The position numbers were made by a program, and so were the translations under genes. Positions 16,353 through 23,367 of a stretch of DNA of 64,000 nucleotides are shown in pieces. Under the pieces are notes generated by a model, which did not search any database, was not told the origin of the DNA, and saw only the letters and a list, made by a program, of their open reading frames with translations. The DNA is from an uncultured Lachnospiraceae bacterium (GTDB taxonomy: Bacteria > Bacillota > Clostridia > Lachnospirales > Lachnospiraceae). The stretch is from contig CAJUJY010000008.1 in assembly GCA_910586555.1 (NCBI GenBank), positions 28,678-92,677 on the forward strand, given 5' to 3'. Positions within the stretch are counted from its first letter, which is position 1. The number at the start of each line of letters is the position of its first letter.

Positions 16353-16366
16353 TTTGGTACAAATTT
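16353..16366 (+). other. Candidate attR core of the nested element
   Basis: TTTGGTACAAATTT, identical to 2397-2410, 58 bp after the integrase stop. Inserting at this site would separate the left regulators (1-2396) from RecT and the rest of the early region. Confidence 0.55.
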
Positions 16367-16479
16367 AGGTACACATAAAGGATTAATATAAACAAAGATA
16401 AAGTTATTATATTCTGGAAAGTCCCAATTTATATACTGTACATAACATAAAGGTAAATAATAAAATACTAGTTCGGGTA

Positions 16480-16788
16480 ATGGCGGACTTGTATAACACT
16501 CCAGAACTGGTTACATGGTATTGCATGAATGAATGTCCTGTACATGGGTTTCTTCCATTGGCGGTTGAGGAAAAAAGCATACAAGGAATTACCCTAAGGT
16601 TCTTACGGGGATTTGATGAAAATGTACTTAAAACGATAAAGGAGGATTTAATTGAAATAACAGAAGATGGCATTATAAGCAATGAAGAACTTCCAAGGTT
16701 AAAGGCAATATTAGTAAAACTGGATAATATGGCAGAAATTATAAGCGAAATGAAGATTATTGGAGAAAAATATATCAAAATGGTTTAA
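16480..16788 (+). pseudogene. C-terminal piece of an XRE protein (partner of 2140-2346)
   Basis: 102 codons: MADLYNTPELVTWYCMNECP, then FLPLAVEEKSIQGITLRFLR, a helical ending. The upstream bases still read VRV in frame, but there is no HTH and no ribosome site. In intact relatives the part ending VV.MA.LYN joins directly to this segment. The piece at 2140-2346 supplies that front part 14 kb away. The nested element, plus local exchange, split the gene. The product, if made, would lack DNA binding. Confidence 0.7.
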
Positions 16789-16807
16789 TCATTAAAGAGG
16801 CAGCGGA

Positions 16808-17026
16808 ATGGAAGAATTAAGGAAGTATCTGTATGGAAACTGGTTCTGGATTTTTATAGGATTAATTCTTACAGAAGAGGCTGTAAAAACAACATATATT
16901 GAAAGAAATTACATAGCATATGGCGGGGAATGGCTGGTTTTGCCATTAATACTTATGGCTGTTGAATTAGTAAGGAATATATGTAATGCAGCAAGATACT
17001 TGTCCGGATTAGAAGAAGACTTATAA
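16808..17026 (+). CDS. Small membrane protein
   Basis: 72 residues after AAAGAGGCAGCGG. Two hydrophobic stretches (WFWIFIGLILT near residue 15; WLVLPLILMAVELV near residue 45) with short charged ends. No family recognised. It sits between the XRE remnant and RecT in the early operon. Confidence 0.5.
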   Translation: MEELRKYLYGNWFWIFIGLILTEEAVKTTYIERNYIAYGGEWLVLPLILMAVELVRNICNAARYLSGLEEDL

Positions 17027-17064
17027 AGCAGGCAGTATATGATAGTTAAAGGAGGAATGAGGAC

Positions 17065-17973
17065 ATGGCAGAAAATCAGACAGGTGAAAGTGTAGCAGTA
17101 CAAATAAAACAATATATATCATCAGATAGCGTAAAAAGGAAATTTACAGAAGTTCTTGGACAAAAAGCCCCACAGTTTCTTGCATCTATTACTAATGTGG
17201 TAGCAGAGAGCACACAACTTAAAAAGTGTAGTGCAAATTCAATTATGAGTGCAGCATTTGTAGCAGCAACATACGACCTGCCTATTGACAGTAACTTAGG
17301 GTTCAGTGCAATCGTTCCATATAATGAAAACATTTGGAATCCACAGACAAGAAGTTATGACAAGATACCAAAGGCACAGTTCCAGATGATGTATAAAGGA
17401 TTTATCCAGCTTGCAATACGTTCTGGGTATTATGAGAAAATGAATTATGCAGTTGTGTATGAAGATGAACTGAAAAAGTACAATCCGATTACCGGGGAAA
17501 TTGAGTTTGTAACGGATTTCTCCCAATGTACACAACGTGATGCAGGGGACGAAAGCAAAGTAACCGGTTATTATGCATGGTTCCGTTTAAAGACAGGGTT
17601 CAGCCAGGAATTATTTATGTCAAAAACAGCAGTTGATAACCATGCCAGGAAATATTCCCAGTCATACCGTTATGACCTGAACGAAAATAAAAGGTCAAGC
17701 AGATGGTCAAAAGATTTTGAAACAATGGCATTGAAAACTGTTATTAAATTACTGCTTAGCAGATGGGGGATTTTATCAGTAGATATGCAAAGGGCAATCC
17801 AGGACGACCAGAAGGTTTATGATGAAAACGGGAATGGCGAATACAAGGATAACCAGCCAGATGTTATAGAGGCACAGGATGCTTTTAAGGAAAAAGCACA
17901 AGATGCTTTTATAGAGAATGATACGGTGAATAATAACCATATAGGCGGACTGGAACTTGAGGAAGTTGACTAA
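17065..17973 (+). CDS. recT: RecT single-strand annealing protein
   Basis: 302 residues after AAAGGAGGAATGAGG. Typical RecT features: KFTEVLGQKAPQFLASITNV, CSANSIMSAAFVAATYDLPI, DSNLGFSAIVPY, QFQMMYKGFIQLAIRSGYY and EDELKKYNPITGEIEF. It anneals complementary single strands during phage recombination, working with the exonuclease encoded at 18624-19424. The C-terminal 40 residues are acidic and variable. The operon partner is separated by an inserted HNH/AP2-like gene. Confidence 0.95.
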   Translation: MAENQTGESVAVQIKQYISSDSVKRKFTEVLGQKAPQFLASITNVVAESTQLKKCSANSIMSAAFVAATYDLPIDSNLGFSAIVPYNENIWNPQTRSYDKIPKAQFQMMYKGFIQLAIRSGYYEKMNYAVVYEDELKKYNPITGEIEFVTDFSQCTQRDAGDESKVTGYYAWFRLKTGFSQELFMSKTAVDNHARKYSQSYRYDLNENKRSSRWSKDFETMALKTVIKLLLSRWGILSVDMQRAIQDDQKVYDENGNGEYKDNQPDVIEAQDAFKEKAQDAFIENDTVNNNHIGGLELEEVD

Positions 17974-17986
17974 GGAGGATTTTAAG

Positions 17987-18637
17987 GTGGCGCAGTTTGT
18001 AAATTTGGTTGGCAGACAGTTTGGAAAGCTGAAAGTAATTGAAAGAGCTCCAAATCAAAGAAAACATATTTATTATACGTGTAAATGTATCTGTGGGAAT
18101 CTTAAAAATATCAGAAATGATAAATTGCTAAATGGTCAAGCGGTTAATTGTGGATGTGAAAGAAAAAAACGGAACGACAATAAATATGATACAAAAAATT
18201 CAAGATTGTATCATGTGTATATTGCAATGAAACAAAGATGCTTTAATACAAAATGCAAGGCATATAAGAATTATGGAGCCAAAGGGATAAGTGTATGTAA
18301 AGAATGGACAGGAGAAGGAGGGTTTGAAAATTTTCAGAAATGGGCGGTTGAAAACGGTTATAGATACGATGCCGAATGGGGTGAACAGACTTTAGACCGT
18401 ATAAATGTAACAGGAAATTATGAACCAGCCAATTGCAGATGGTTGTCAATTCAAGCACAGCAGAATAATACAACAAGGAATACGATACTTTCATGTAATG
18501 GCGAAACTCATAATTTGAAGGAGTGGAGCGTTATACGAAATATCAAATATTCCCGTATACTTAAAAGACGTAAGCTTGGATGGACGCCAGAAGAAATTCT
18601 TGAATTTAAAAGGAGAGATAAGAATGAAGTTAAATGA
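17987..18637 (+). CDS. Free-standing HNH/AP2-like (homing-endonuclease-type) protein inserted between RecT and its nuclease
   Basis: 216 residues from the GTG at 17987 after AAGGAGG. The N-terminal unit (LVGRQFGKLKVIER) and zinc-type cysteines (CKCICGN...VNCGCE) are followed by SRLYHVYIAMKQRCFNTKCK, YKNYGAKGISVCKEW, then LDRINVTGNYEPANCRW, the HNH-like DR-I-N-x-G-NYEP-NCRW signature. A terminal DNA-binding unit (LSCNGETHNLKEWS, ...GWTPEEIL) resembles NUMOD/AP2-type modules. Such genes insert between phage genes by cutting unoccupied alleles. It overlaps the next gene by 14 bp. Confidence 0.8.
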   Translation: MAQFVNLVGRQFGKLKVIERAPNQRKHIYYTCKCICGNLKNIRNDKLLNGQAVNCGCERKKRNDNKYDTKNSRLYHVYIAMKQRCFNTKCKAYKNYGAKGISVCKEWTGEGGFENFQKWAVENGYRYDAEWGEQTLDRINVTGNYEPANCRWLSIQAQQNNTTRNTILSCNGETHNLKEWSVIRNIKYSRILKRRKLGWTPEEILEFKRRDKNEVK

Positions 18638-19424
18638 TGGCGATTATTATTATTCACAAGAGGCTAATATTGCTTTTATGTCTGTGAGCCAATACAAAAG
18701 TTTTGTCGGCAGTTTGGGGCGTTTAGGATGTGAGTATGAAGCAATGGAAGAACTTTTTGGCCGATGGAAGAAGGAACTTACAACTGCCATGCTTGTTGGA
18801 CAATTTGTAGACAGCTATTTTGAAGGCTCACTTGCCCACTTTAAGATGGAAAATCCCGATGTTTTCACACAGAAGGGAGAATTGAAAGCTCCATTCAAAA
18901 AGGCAGAAAAAATTATTGCACGCATTGAGAGGGACGAGTATTTTATGAAATATATGTCCGGTCAGAAACAGGTCATTATGACTGGTGAGCTTTTTGGAGC
19001 TGAGTGGAAGATTAAGATTGACAGTTACATTCCTGATGTTGCAATTGTAGACTTAAAAGTTGTGGAATCAATAACAGATTTAAAATGGGTAAAAGATTTT
19101 GGGTATACAGATTTTGTCCGTTATTGGAATTATGATATCCAAGGGGCAGTTTATCAGGAAATTGTGCGACAGAACACAGGCAAAAAATTGCCATTTTACA
19201 TAGCAGCAGCGTCAAAACAGGATGAACCAGATATCCGTATTATCCATGTGACAGACAATTATCTGAAGGAAGCACTGGGTATAGTGGAGGCAAATATGCC
19301 AAGGATACTTAGGGTTAAGTCTGGTGAAGAAACACCAGACAGATGTGAATTATGTGACTGTTGCAGGCATAACCGTGTGTTGAAAAAACCTATTTCTATT
19401 GCAGACTTAATAGCTGGAATTTAA
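18624..19424 (+). CDS. RecE-like PD-(D/E)XK exonuclease
   Basis: 266 residues from the ATG at 18624, which follows AAAAGGAGAGATAAG. Features of the RecE/PDDEXK family: AFMSVSQYKSFVG at the start, GQFVDSYFEG, a catalytic core KIKIDSYIPDVAIVDLKVVE (D, then D-L-K), YDIQGAVYQEIVRQNTGKKL, and a C-terminal CELCDCCRHN cluster. It should resect double-stranded ends to supply single strands for RecT. Some relatives carry an Fe-S-type cysteine cluster at this end, which the cysteines here resemble. Confidence 0.85.
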   Translation: MKLNDGDYYYSQEANIAFMSVSQYKSFVGSLGRLGCEYEAMEELFGRWKKELTTAMLVGQFVDSYFEGSLAHFKMENPDVFTQKGELKAPFKKAEKIIARIERDEYFMKYMSGQKQVIMTGELFGAEWKIKIDSYIPDVAIVDLKVVESITDLKWVKDFGYTDFVRYWNYDIQGAVYQEIVRQNTGKKLPFYIAAASKQDEPDIRIIHVTDNYLKEALGIVEANMPRILRVKSGEETPDRCELCDCCRHNRVLKKPISIADLIAGI

Positions 19425-19506
19425 TCCAGGGAAGCCTGCCATCTGGAATTTACCAGGTGGCAGGCGGACTGGCAAAAGTTTTGAAACATAATATTATTGG
19501 CGAAAG

Positions 19507-19659
19507 GGATTTAAAAGGTTGGTAGAAAATTTCGACCTACCTTTTGCGGAGGCTTTAAAATTTGATGAGGCTTTGCAATACATAGACATGTGGCAGCCAG
19601 ATACAAATATGAAGCTTATGATAGAGTATGCAAATGCACAGATGTACATTACACAATAA
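19507..19659 (+). pseudogene. Chimeric antirepressor fragment
   Basis: 51 codons without a start. The first part (GFKRLVENFDLPFAEALKF) is nearly identical in DNA to 2786-2846 of the ORF6N gene in the nested element. The rest (DEALQYIDMWQPDTNMKLMI, EYANAQMYITQ) is a different tail. It directly precedes module 1 and marks where modules were joined. Confidence 0.65.
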
Positions 19660-19747
19660 TCTGGCAGGTTGATATATTAGAAGATTGACAACTGAATATG
19701 GCACGGTGGTGTGGTGGAAAAACTTTGGAAAAATTTAAAAATACTTA

Positions 19748-19776
19748 TTGACTTTTGTGGTTACATAATATACAAT
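19748..19776 (+). promoter_or_regulatory. Promoter and operator of RHH module 1
   Basis: TTGACT (19748-19753), 17 bp, TACAAT (19771-19776). Direct repeats GTGGTTACAT (19757) and GTGGCTACAT (19783) lie 26 bp apart, one in the spacer and one just after the -10 box. They are the likely binding sites of the RHH protein encoded next. Confidence 0.75.
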
Positions 19777-19811
19777 AATAATGTGGCTACATAATAAAGA
19801 GAGGTGATGGA

Positions 19812-19985
19812 ATGAGTCCACAAGTAGGTAGACCAACAAATGACCCTAAGAATTTGAATACTCGTATTAGACTTTCAAAAAATGATGTTGAAAAACTCAA
19901 CTATTGTACAGAAAAGCTTGGCGTAAAGAAATCAGAAATAATAAGAATGGGCATTAATAAGGTTTATGAAGAATTAAAGAAATAA
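19812..19985 (+). CDS. Ribbon-helix-helix repressor, module 1
   Basis: 57 residues after AGAGGTG. The tail-less Arc/CopG-type pattern is visible: a GRPTNDP turn, strand NLNTRIRLSKNDV, helix EKLNYCTEKLGV, the KKSEIIRMGINKVYEEL second helix. Too short for anything but DNA binding. It should dimerise, insert its strands into the major groove at the GTGG(T/C)TACAT repeats and repress its own promoter, and with it the downstream antirepressor, as Arc does in P22 immI. The RHH of module 2 shares the GRPTN start but differs in the strand residues that read DNA. Confidence 0.85.
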   Translation: MSPQVGRPTNDPKNLNTRIRLSKNDVEKLNYCTEKLGVKKSEIIRMGINKVYEELKK

Positions 19986-20053
19986 AAAGCAGGAAGCCGC
20001 TCCTACCAAAGTTTGGCTTCCCACTACACATAACCAACCGCAAAACGATTGAT
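19984..20053 (-). ncRNA. Candidate antisense RNA 1 (sar-like), about 70 nt
   Basis: On the minus strand an extended -10 promoter is present: TTGATT (20088-20083), 17 bp, TGATATAAT with TATAAT at 20065-20060. Transcription should begin near 20053 and end at a hairpin, GGAAGCC/GGCTTCC (20021-20015 with 19998-19992), followed by TGCTTTTTA. The loop contains AAACTTTGGTAGGAGC. A 5' hairpin (CAATCG/CGGTTG) can form. The RNA is antisense to the leader between the RHH gene and the antirepressor operon and touches the end of the RHH gene. P22 sar RNA has the same place, size and two-hairpin form. The same design recurs three more times below. Confidence 0.75.
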
Positions 20054-20111
20054 AAATCTATTATATCAAATCTTTGCGGCGAAATCAAGAAAAAAAGGAG
20101 AGCCGTGTCAT

Positions 20112-20312
20112 ATGGGAAAATCAAATACCATAAATATCCAGGATTATAAAATTAACAGGGATTACTATAATATCGGTTTAGTAATAGGAGCGTTGAGGGC
20201 AGAACTTGAGAATGGTTCTGTTTCAATAGAGGACGCTTATAACCTTCTGACAGACAAGGTAAAAAATTCCATCATGGGTGATTTATCATGTTTGGGAGGT
20301 GCTGCCAGGTGA
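20112..20312 (+). CDS. Small protein of module 1 (66 aa)
   Basis: The start is the ATG at 20112 after AAAGGAGAGCCGTGTCAT; a longer frame beginning at 20049 would run through the antisense RNA promoter and has no ribosome site. Sequence: INIQDYKINRDYYNIGLVIG, ALRAELENGSVSIEDAYNLL, ending GDLSCLGGAAR. Almost identical to 21950-22150. Helical; unknown. It is translated just ahead of the Cys-rich protein with a 4-bp overlap, so all three genes of the antirepressor operon are coupled. Confidence 0.65.
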   Translation: MGKSNTINIQDYKINRDYYNIGLVIGALRAELENGSVSIEDAYNLLTDKVKNSIMGDLSCLGGAAR

Positions 20313-20506
20313 ACAACAACTGTGAATATGCCAGTGACGGGCATTGCTTATGTGATGCCTGCCAGGCAGCAAGGGAAATAGTAGAAGAAGCAGAAAAGGT
20401 CACAAAAGAAGATGTAGACAGGCTTTTTTGCGATGCTGAAAAAATGCTGGAAGATATAATAATCCAGGAAAGGGAGAGTAGATATGATGAAAGAAACAAG
20501 AAATAA
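20309..20506 (+). CDS. Cys-rich small protein, module 1
   Basis: 65 residues from the GTG at 20309, which overlaps the previous stop and follows GGGAGG; the paralogues at 13502 and 22147 begin at the same place with ATG. CEYASDGHCLCDACQAAREI suggests a metal site (C-x7-C-x-C-x2-C); the rest is an acidic helix. Function unknown. Always placed directly before an antirepressor, overlapping its start. Confidence 0.65.
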   Translation: MNNNCEYASDGHCLCDACQAAREIVEEAEKVTKEDVDRLFCDAEKMLEDIIIQERESRYDERNKK

Positions 20507-21320
20507 GAAAGAATATGTTAATAAAAATATATTAGTATATGAAAATGGAGAATTAAATTCCCAAATGCGCACTATTTTAAATGATGATGGAAGTATTTCT
20601 GTTAATTTGGAAGATGTAGCAATAGGGCTAGGCTGGACTACCGTTGCCAAAAGTGGCAACGAGGTTGTTAGATGGAATACAGTATATAAATATTTAACCA
20701 GTTATGGTGTTGCAACTTTTTGCAACGATGGCAGTTATAAATCACAATGCCCTACTTATATTCCAGAGAGTTTGTTTTATTTACTCTCAATGAAGGCAAA
20801 TAATGAGAGAGCGCAAAAATTTCAAAAATGGATTGCTATGGATGTTGTTCCTGCAATTCGCAAGACTGGCACATATAATATGGCAAAAGAAAAGGTATTA
20901 CAACAGTTTATGGAACAGCAGGTAAAAACAAACCAGGTACAGACAGAGTTCAACAAGATGGTGATGGAACACCTGGAACGCATGGAAAAACCAGCCAGGA
21001 ACAGGGGAAGTTACAAGGGAAACCCGTTCTTAACTGATGATGAAGATGATATTGAAGCCAGGAAGGAAGAACTGTATACCATGACAGGAAAGATTGCAGG
21101 AATGTGGGGTTTTAAACACACAGAGATACTTCATCAGATGTATAGAATGCTGGAAATAAGGCTTGGCATTGTGCTTGACTGCTATAAAGAGGTATACCGT
21201 TCTGAAACAGGGAAAGAAGACGCCTGTATGGCAGAGGTCATTGCTTCCCATGACTGGATATATGAAAAGGCAGTTGAGTTGTGTGAGTATGCGGTTGAGA
21301 AAAAACAGAACATGGATTAA
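20484..21320 (+). CDS. Bro-N antirepressor, module 1
   Basis: 278 residues; GGGAGAG precedes two consecutive ATGs. Residues about 20-135 are a Bro-N domain (MRTILNDDGSISVNLEDVAI, GLGWT, YIPESLFYLLSMKANNERAQ, FQKWIAMDVVPAIRKTGTY). Residues about 140-278 are a separate C-terminal domain (KVLQQFMEQQVKTNQVQTEF, GNPFLTDDEDDIEARKEELY, HTEILHQMYRMLEIRLGIVL). That domain is nearly identical in the module 2 protein, which has a different N-terminal domain. Bro-N binds DNA or the repressor; the shared part may be the common output. Expected to neutralise a repressor. Confidence 0.85.
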   Translation: MMKETRNKKEYVNKNILVYENGELNSQMRTILNDDGSISVNLEDVAIGLGWTTVAKSGNEVVRWNTVYKYLTSYGVATFCNDGSYKSQCPTYIPESLFYLLSMKANNERAQKFQKWIAMDVVPAIRKTGTYNMAKEKVLQQFMEQQVKTNQVQTEFNKMVMEHLERMEKPARNRGSYKGNPFLTDDEDDIEARKEELYTMTGKIAGMWGFKHTEILHQMYRMLEIRLGIVLDCYKEVYRSETGKEDACMAEVIASHDWIYEKAVELCEYAVEKKQNMD

Positions 21321-21649
21321 AGGTTGCCCGTAGAAGCGTTTTAAAAGCGTTATAAGGGAAGGAAATCCAAAAAGGTATAGATAATACCAGTGAATACTTA
21401 AAGGTGTTCCCTGGGACTGTTAGCGTACCATAATAGTACGCAAATAAGAGCTGTATAGTTGTTTGCGTGCATACAGATATCGCATTTGAGAAAAATAATT
21501 TGAGTAAGATGGTATATTAGAAGATTGACAATTGAATATGGCACGGTGGTGTGGTAGAAAAACTTTGGAAAACTTTAAAAATACTTATTGACTTTTGGGC
21601 TACATATTATTATAATATACTTACGGGCTACAAAAGAGAGGTGATGTAT
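21321..21649. other. Module 1/2 junction and module 2 leader
   Basis: 329 bp. The first about 180 bp is repeated with small changes after module 2 (23162-23340). It contains GCGTACC...GGTACGC-like and TTTGCGTGCAT segments but no gene. TCGCATTTGA (21480-21489) resembles the TCGTATTTGA site. From 21513 the sequence repeats that before module 1 (from 19673), giving a repeat period of about 1.84 kb. Confidence 0.6.
21588..21616 (+). promoter_or_regulatory. Promoter and operator of RHH module 2
   Basis: TTGACT (21588-21593), 17 bp, TATAAT (21611-21616). Direct repeats GGGCTACATA (21597) and GGGCTACAAA (21625), 28 bp apart. The core CTACA is shared with module 1 but the flanking bases differ. Confidence 0.75.
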
Positions 21650-21826
21650 ATGCCCGAAAAAAAGAAAATAGGCAGACCAACAAATAATCCAAAGTCAAAT
21701 CCTATACATGTTCGTCTTGATGATAAAAGTTTAGCAATTCTTGATAAGTATTGTAAACAGGAGAATATTAAGAGAACAGAGGGAATTAGACAAGGTATAC
21801 AATTTTTGGAAAGCAGAATTAAATAA
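21650..21826 (+). CDS. Ribbon-helix-helix repressor, module 2
   Basis: 58 residues from the ATG at 21650, aligned with module 1 spacing from AGAGGTG; an ATG two codons earlier overlaps the ribosome site. GRPTNNPKSN, strand PIHVRLDDKSLAIL, helix DKYCKQENI, then KRTEGIRQGIQFLESRI. An RHH dimer that should bind the GGGCTACA repeats and repress itself and the module 2 antirepressor operon. Confidence 0.85.
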   Translation: MPEKKKIGRPTNNPKSNPIHVRLDDKSLAILDKYCKQENIKRTEGIRQGIQFLESRIK

Positions 21827-21891
21827 ACAGAACGGCTGTCCACCGTCCAAAGTTTACAACCGTTCCCACACCAACTCCGCAAAAAGTTGAT
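21822..21891 (-). ncRNA. Candidate antisense RNA 2 (sar-like), about 70 nt
   Basis: Minus-strand promoter TTGATT (21926-21921), 17 bp, TGATATAAT (TATAAT at 21903-21898). The terminator hairpin has arms GAACGGTTG (21865-21857) and CAGCCGTTC (21838-21830), then TGTTTATTT. Relative to RNA 1 the promoter side is the same but the terminator stem is a different sequence that still pairs: compensating change. The loop keeps AAACTTTGG. It overlaps the 3' end of the RHH gene by a few bases. Confidence 0.72.
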
Positions 21892-21949
21892 AAATCTATT
21901 ATATCAAATCTTTGCGGCGAAATCAAGAAAAAAAGGAGAGCCGTGTCAT

Positions 21950-22150
21950 ATGGGAAAATCAAATACCATAAATATCCAGGATTATAAAATTAACAGGGAT
22001 TACTATAATATCGGTTTAGTAATAGGAGCGTTGAGGGCAGAACTTGAGAATGGTTCTGTTGCAATAGAGGACGCTTATAACCTTCTGACAGACAGGGTAA
22101 AAAACTCTATTATGGGGGACTTGTCATGTTTGGGAGGTGCTGCCAGATGA
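21950..22150 (+). CDS. Small protein of module 2 (66 aa)
   Basis: Start ATG 21950 after AAAGGAGAGCCGTGTCAT. Differs from 20112-20312 by only a few residues (for example SVAIEDAY for SVSIEDAY and TDRVKN for TDKVKN). The DNA is correspondingly close, showing recent duplication. Function unknown. Confidence 0.65.
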   Translation: MGKSNTINIQDYKINRDYYNIGLVIGALRAELENGSVAIEDAYNLLTDRVKNSIMGDLSCLGGAAR

Positions 22151-22344
22151 ATAATAACTGTGAGTATGCCAGTGATGGGTGCTGTTTATGCAGTACCTGC
22201 CAGGCAGCAAGGGAAGCAATAGAAGAAACAGAAAAGGTCACAAAAGAAGATGTGGACAGGCTTTTTTGCGATGCTGAAAAAATGCTGGAAGATATAATAA
22301 TCCAGGAAAGGGAGGATAGGGAAGATGAAAGAAACAGAAAATAA
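22147..22344 (+). CDS. Cys-rich small protein, module 2
   Basis: 65 residues; the ATG overlaps the previous stop. CEYASDGCCLCSTCQAAREA matches the nested-element copy at 13502 better than the module 1 copy in the cysteine region (CC and STC). The end (IIQEREDREDERNRK) matches module 1. So it looks like a mosaic. It overlaps the antirepressor start by 20 bp. Confidence 0.65.
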   Translation: MNNNCEYASDGCCLCSTCQAAREAIEETEKVTKEDVDRLFCDAEKMLEDIIIQEREDREDERNRK

Positions 22345-23161
22345 AGTAGTACAGGAAGAAGTTTATAAAAGTGGTTCAGTACAGTATATTGACAGCAGGG
22401 AAGTGGCAGAGATGGTAGGAAAAGAGCACAAAAAATTACTTAGAGATATTCGTACCTATATTAATCAGATTAAGGAAATCAGTGAGGGGCAAAACCCAAA
22501 GTCCAAAATTGGCCTCTCTGATTCAGAAGCAAAACGCAAAATTGAGTTCTCTGATTTTTTCATTGAATCTTCATATTATGTTGATGGACAGAGTAGAACA
22601 TACCCTTGTTATAAAGTGACATTGAAGGGTTGTGAATTTATTGCCCACAAGCTGACAGGCATTAAGGGAACGGAATTTACAGTAAAATACATAAACCGTT
22701 TCCATGATATGGAAGATAAAATGATAGATGGCAAAGTATTACAACAATTTATGGAACAGCAGATAAAAACAAACCAGGTACAGACAGAGTTTAACCAAAA
22801 GATGATGGAACGCTTGGAACATCTGGAAAAACCAGCCAGGAACAAGGGCAGTTATAAGGGAAACCCGTTCTTAACTGGTGATGAAGATGATATTGAAGAA
22901 AGGAAAGAAATCCTGTATAGCCTGACAGCAAAGCTTGCAGGGCTATGGGGCTACCAGCATACACAGATACTCCACCAGATGTACAAGATGCTGGAACTAA
23001 GGCTTGGCATTGTGCTTGACTGCTATAAAGAGGTATACCGTTCTGAAACAGGGAAAGAAGACGCCTGTATGGCAGAGGTCATTGCTTCCCATGACTGGAT
23101 ATATGAAAAGGCAGTTGAGTTGTGTGAGTATGCGGTTGAGAAAAAACAGAACATGGATTAA
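22325..23161 (+). CDS. Rha-domain antirepressor/regulator, module 2
   Basis: 278 residues after GGGAGGATAGGGAAG. Residues about 15-130 are a phage regulatory Rha domain (YIDSREVAEMVGKEHKKLLR, DIRTYINQI, FFIESSYYVDGQSRTYPCYK, VTLKGCEFIAHKLTGIKGTE, RFHDMED). From KVLQQFMEQQIKTNQ onward it is nearly identical to the module 1 antirepressor. So the sensing/DNA-binding half was swapped (Bro-N to Rha) while the C-terminal half was kept. Expected to interfere with a repressor. Confidence 0.85.
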   Translation: MKETENKVVQEEVYKSGSVQYIDSREVAEMVGKEHKKLLRDIRTYINQIKEISEGQNPKSKIGLSDSEAKRKIEFSDFFIESSYYVDGQSRTYPCYKVTLKGCEFIAHKLTGIKGTEFTVKYINRFHDMEDKMIDGKVLQQFMEQQIKTNQVQTEFNQKMMERLEHLEKPARNKGSYKGNPFLTGDEDDIEERKEILYSLTAKLAGLWGYQHTQILHQMYKMLELRLGIVLDCYKEVYRSETGKEDACMAEVIASHDWIYEKAVELCEYAVEKKQNMD

Positions 23162-23367
23162 AGGTTGCCCGTAGAAGCGTTTTAAAGGCGTTATAAGGGA
23201 AAGAAATCCAAAAAGGTATAAATAATACCAGTGAATACTTAAAGGCGTTCCCTGGGGTTGTTAGCGTACCATAATGGCACGCAAACGAGAGTTGCATGGC
23301 TGTTTGCGTGCATATAGTATCGTATTTGAAAAAATAATTAATACATATTAGAGCCGGAGAGGTAGTT

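Noticed and set aside
16480..16788. Independent small gene
   Set aside because: No ribosome site, no HTH, and reading continues upstream in homology; better explained as a C-terminal remnant.
19984..20053. Hairpins read only as plus-strand terminator of the RHH gene
   Set aside because: On the plus strand loci 1-3 lack a T run after the hairpin, whereas the minus strand has promoter and T run at all four; only locus 4 could work both ways.
20049..20111. N-terminal extension (MINLLYQIF...) of the 66-aa protein, also present at 21887
   Set aside because: The segment is the antisense RNA promoter region; a good ribosome site lies before the later ATG.
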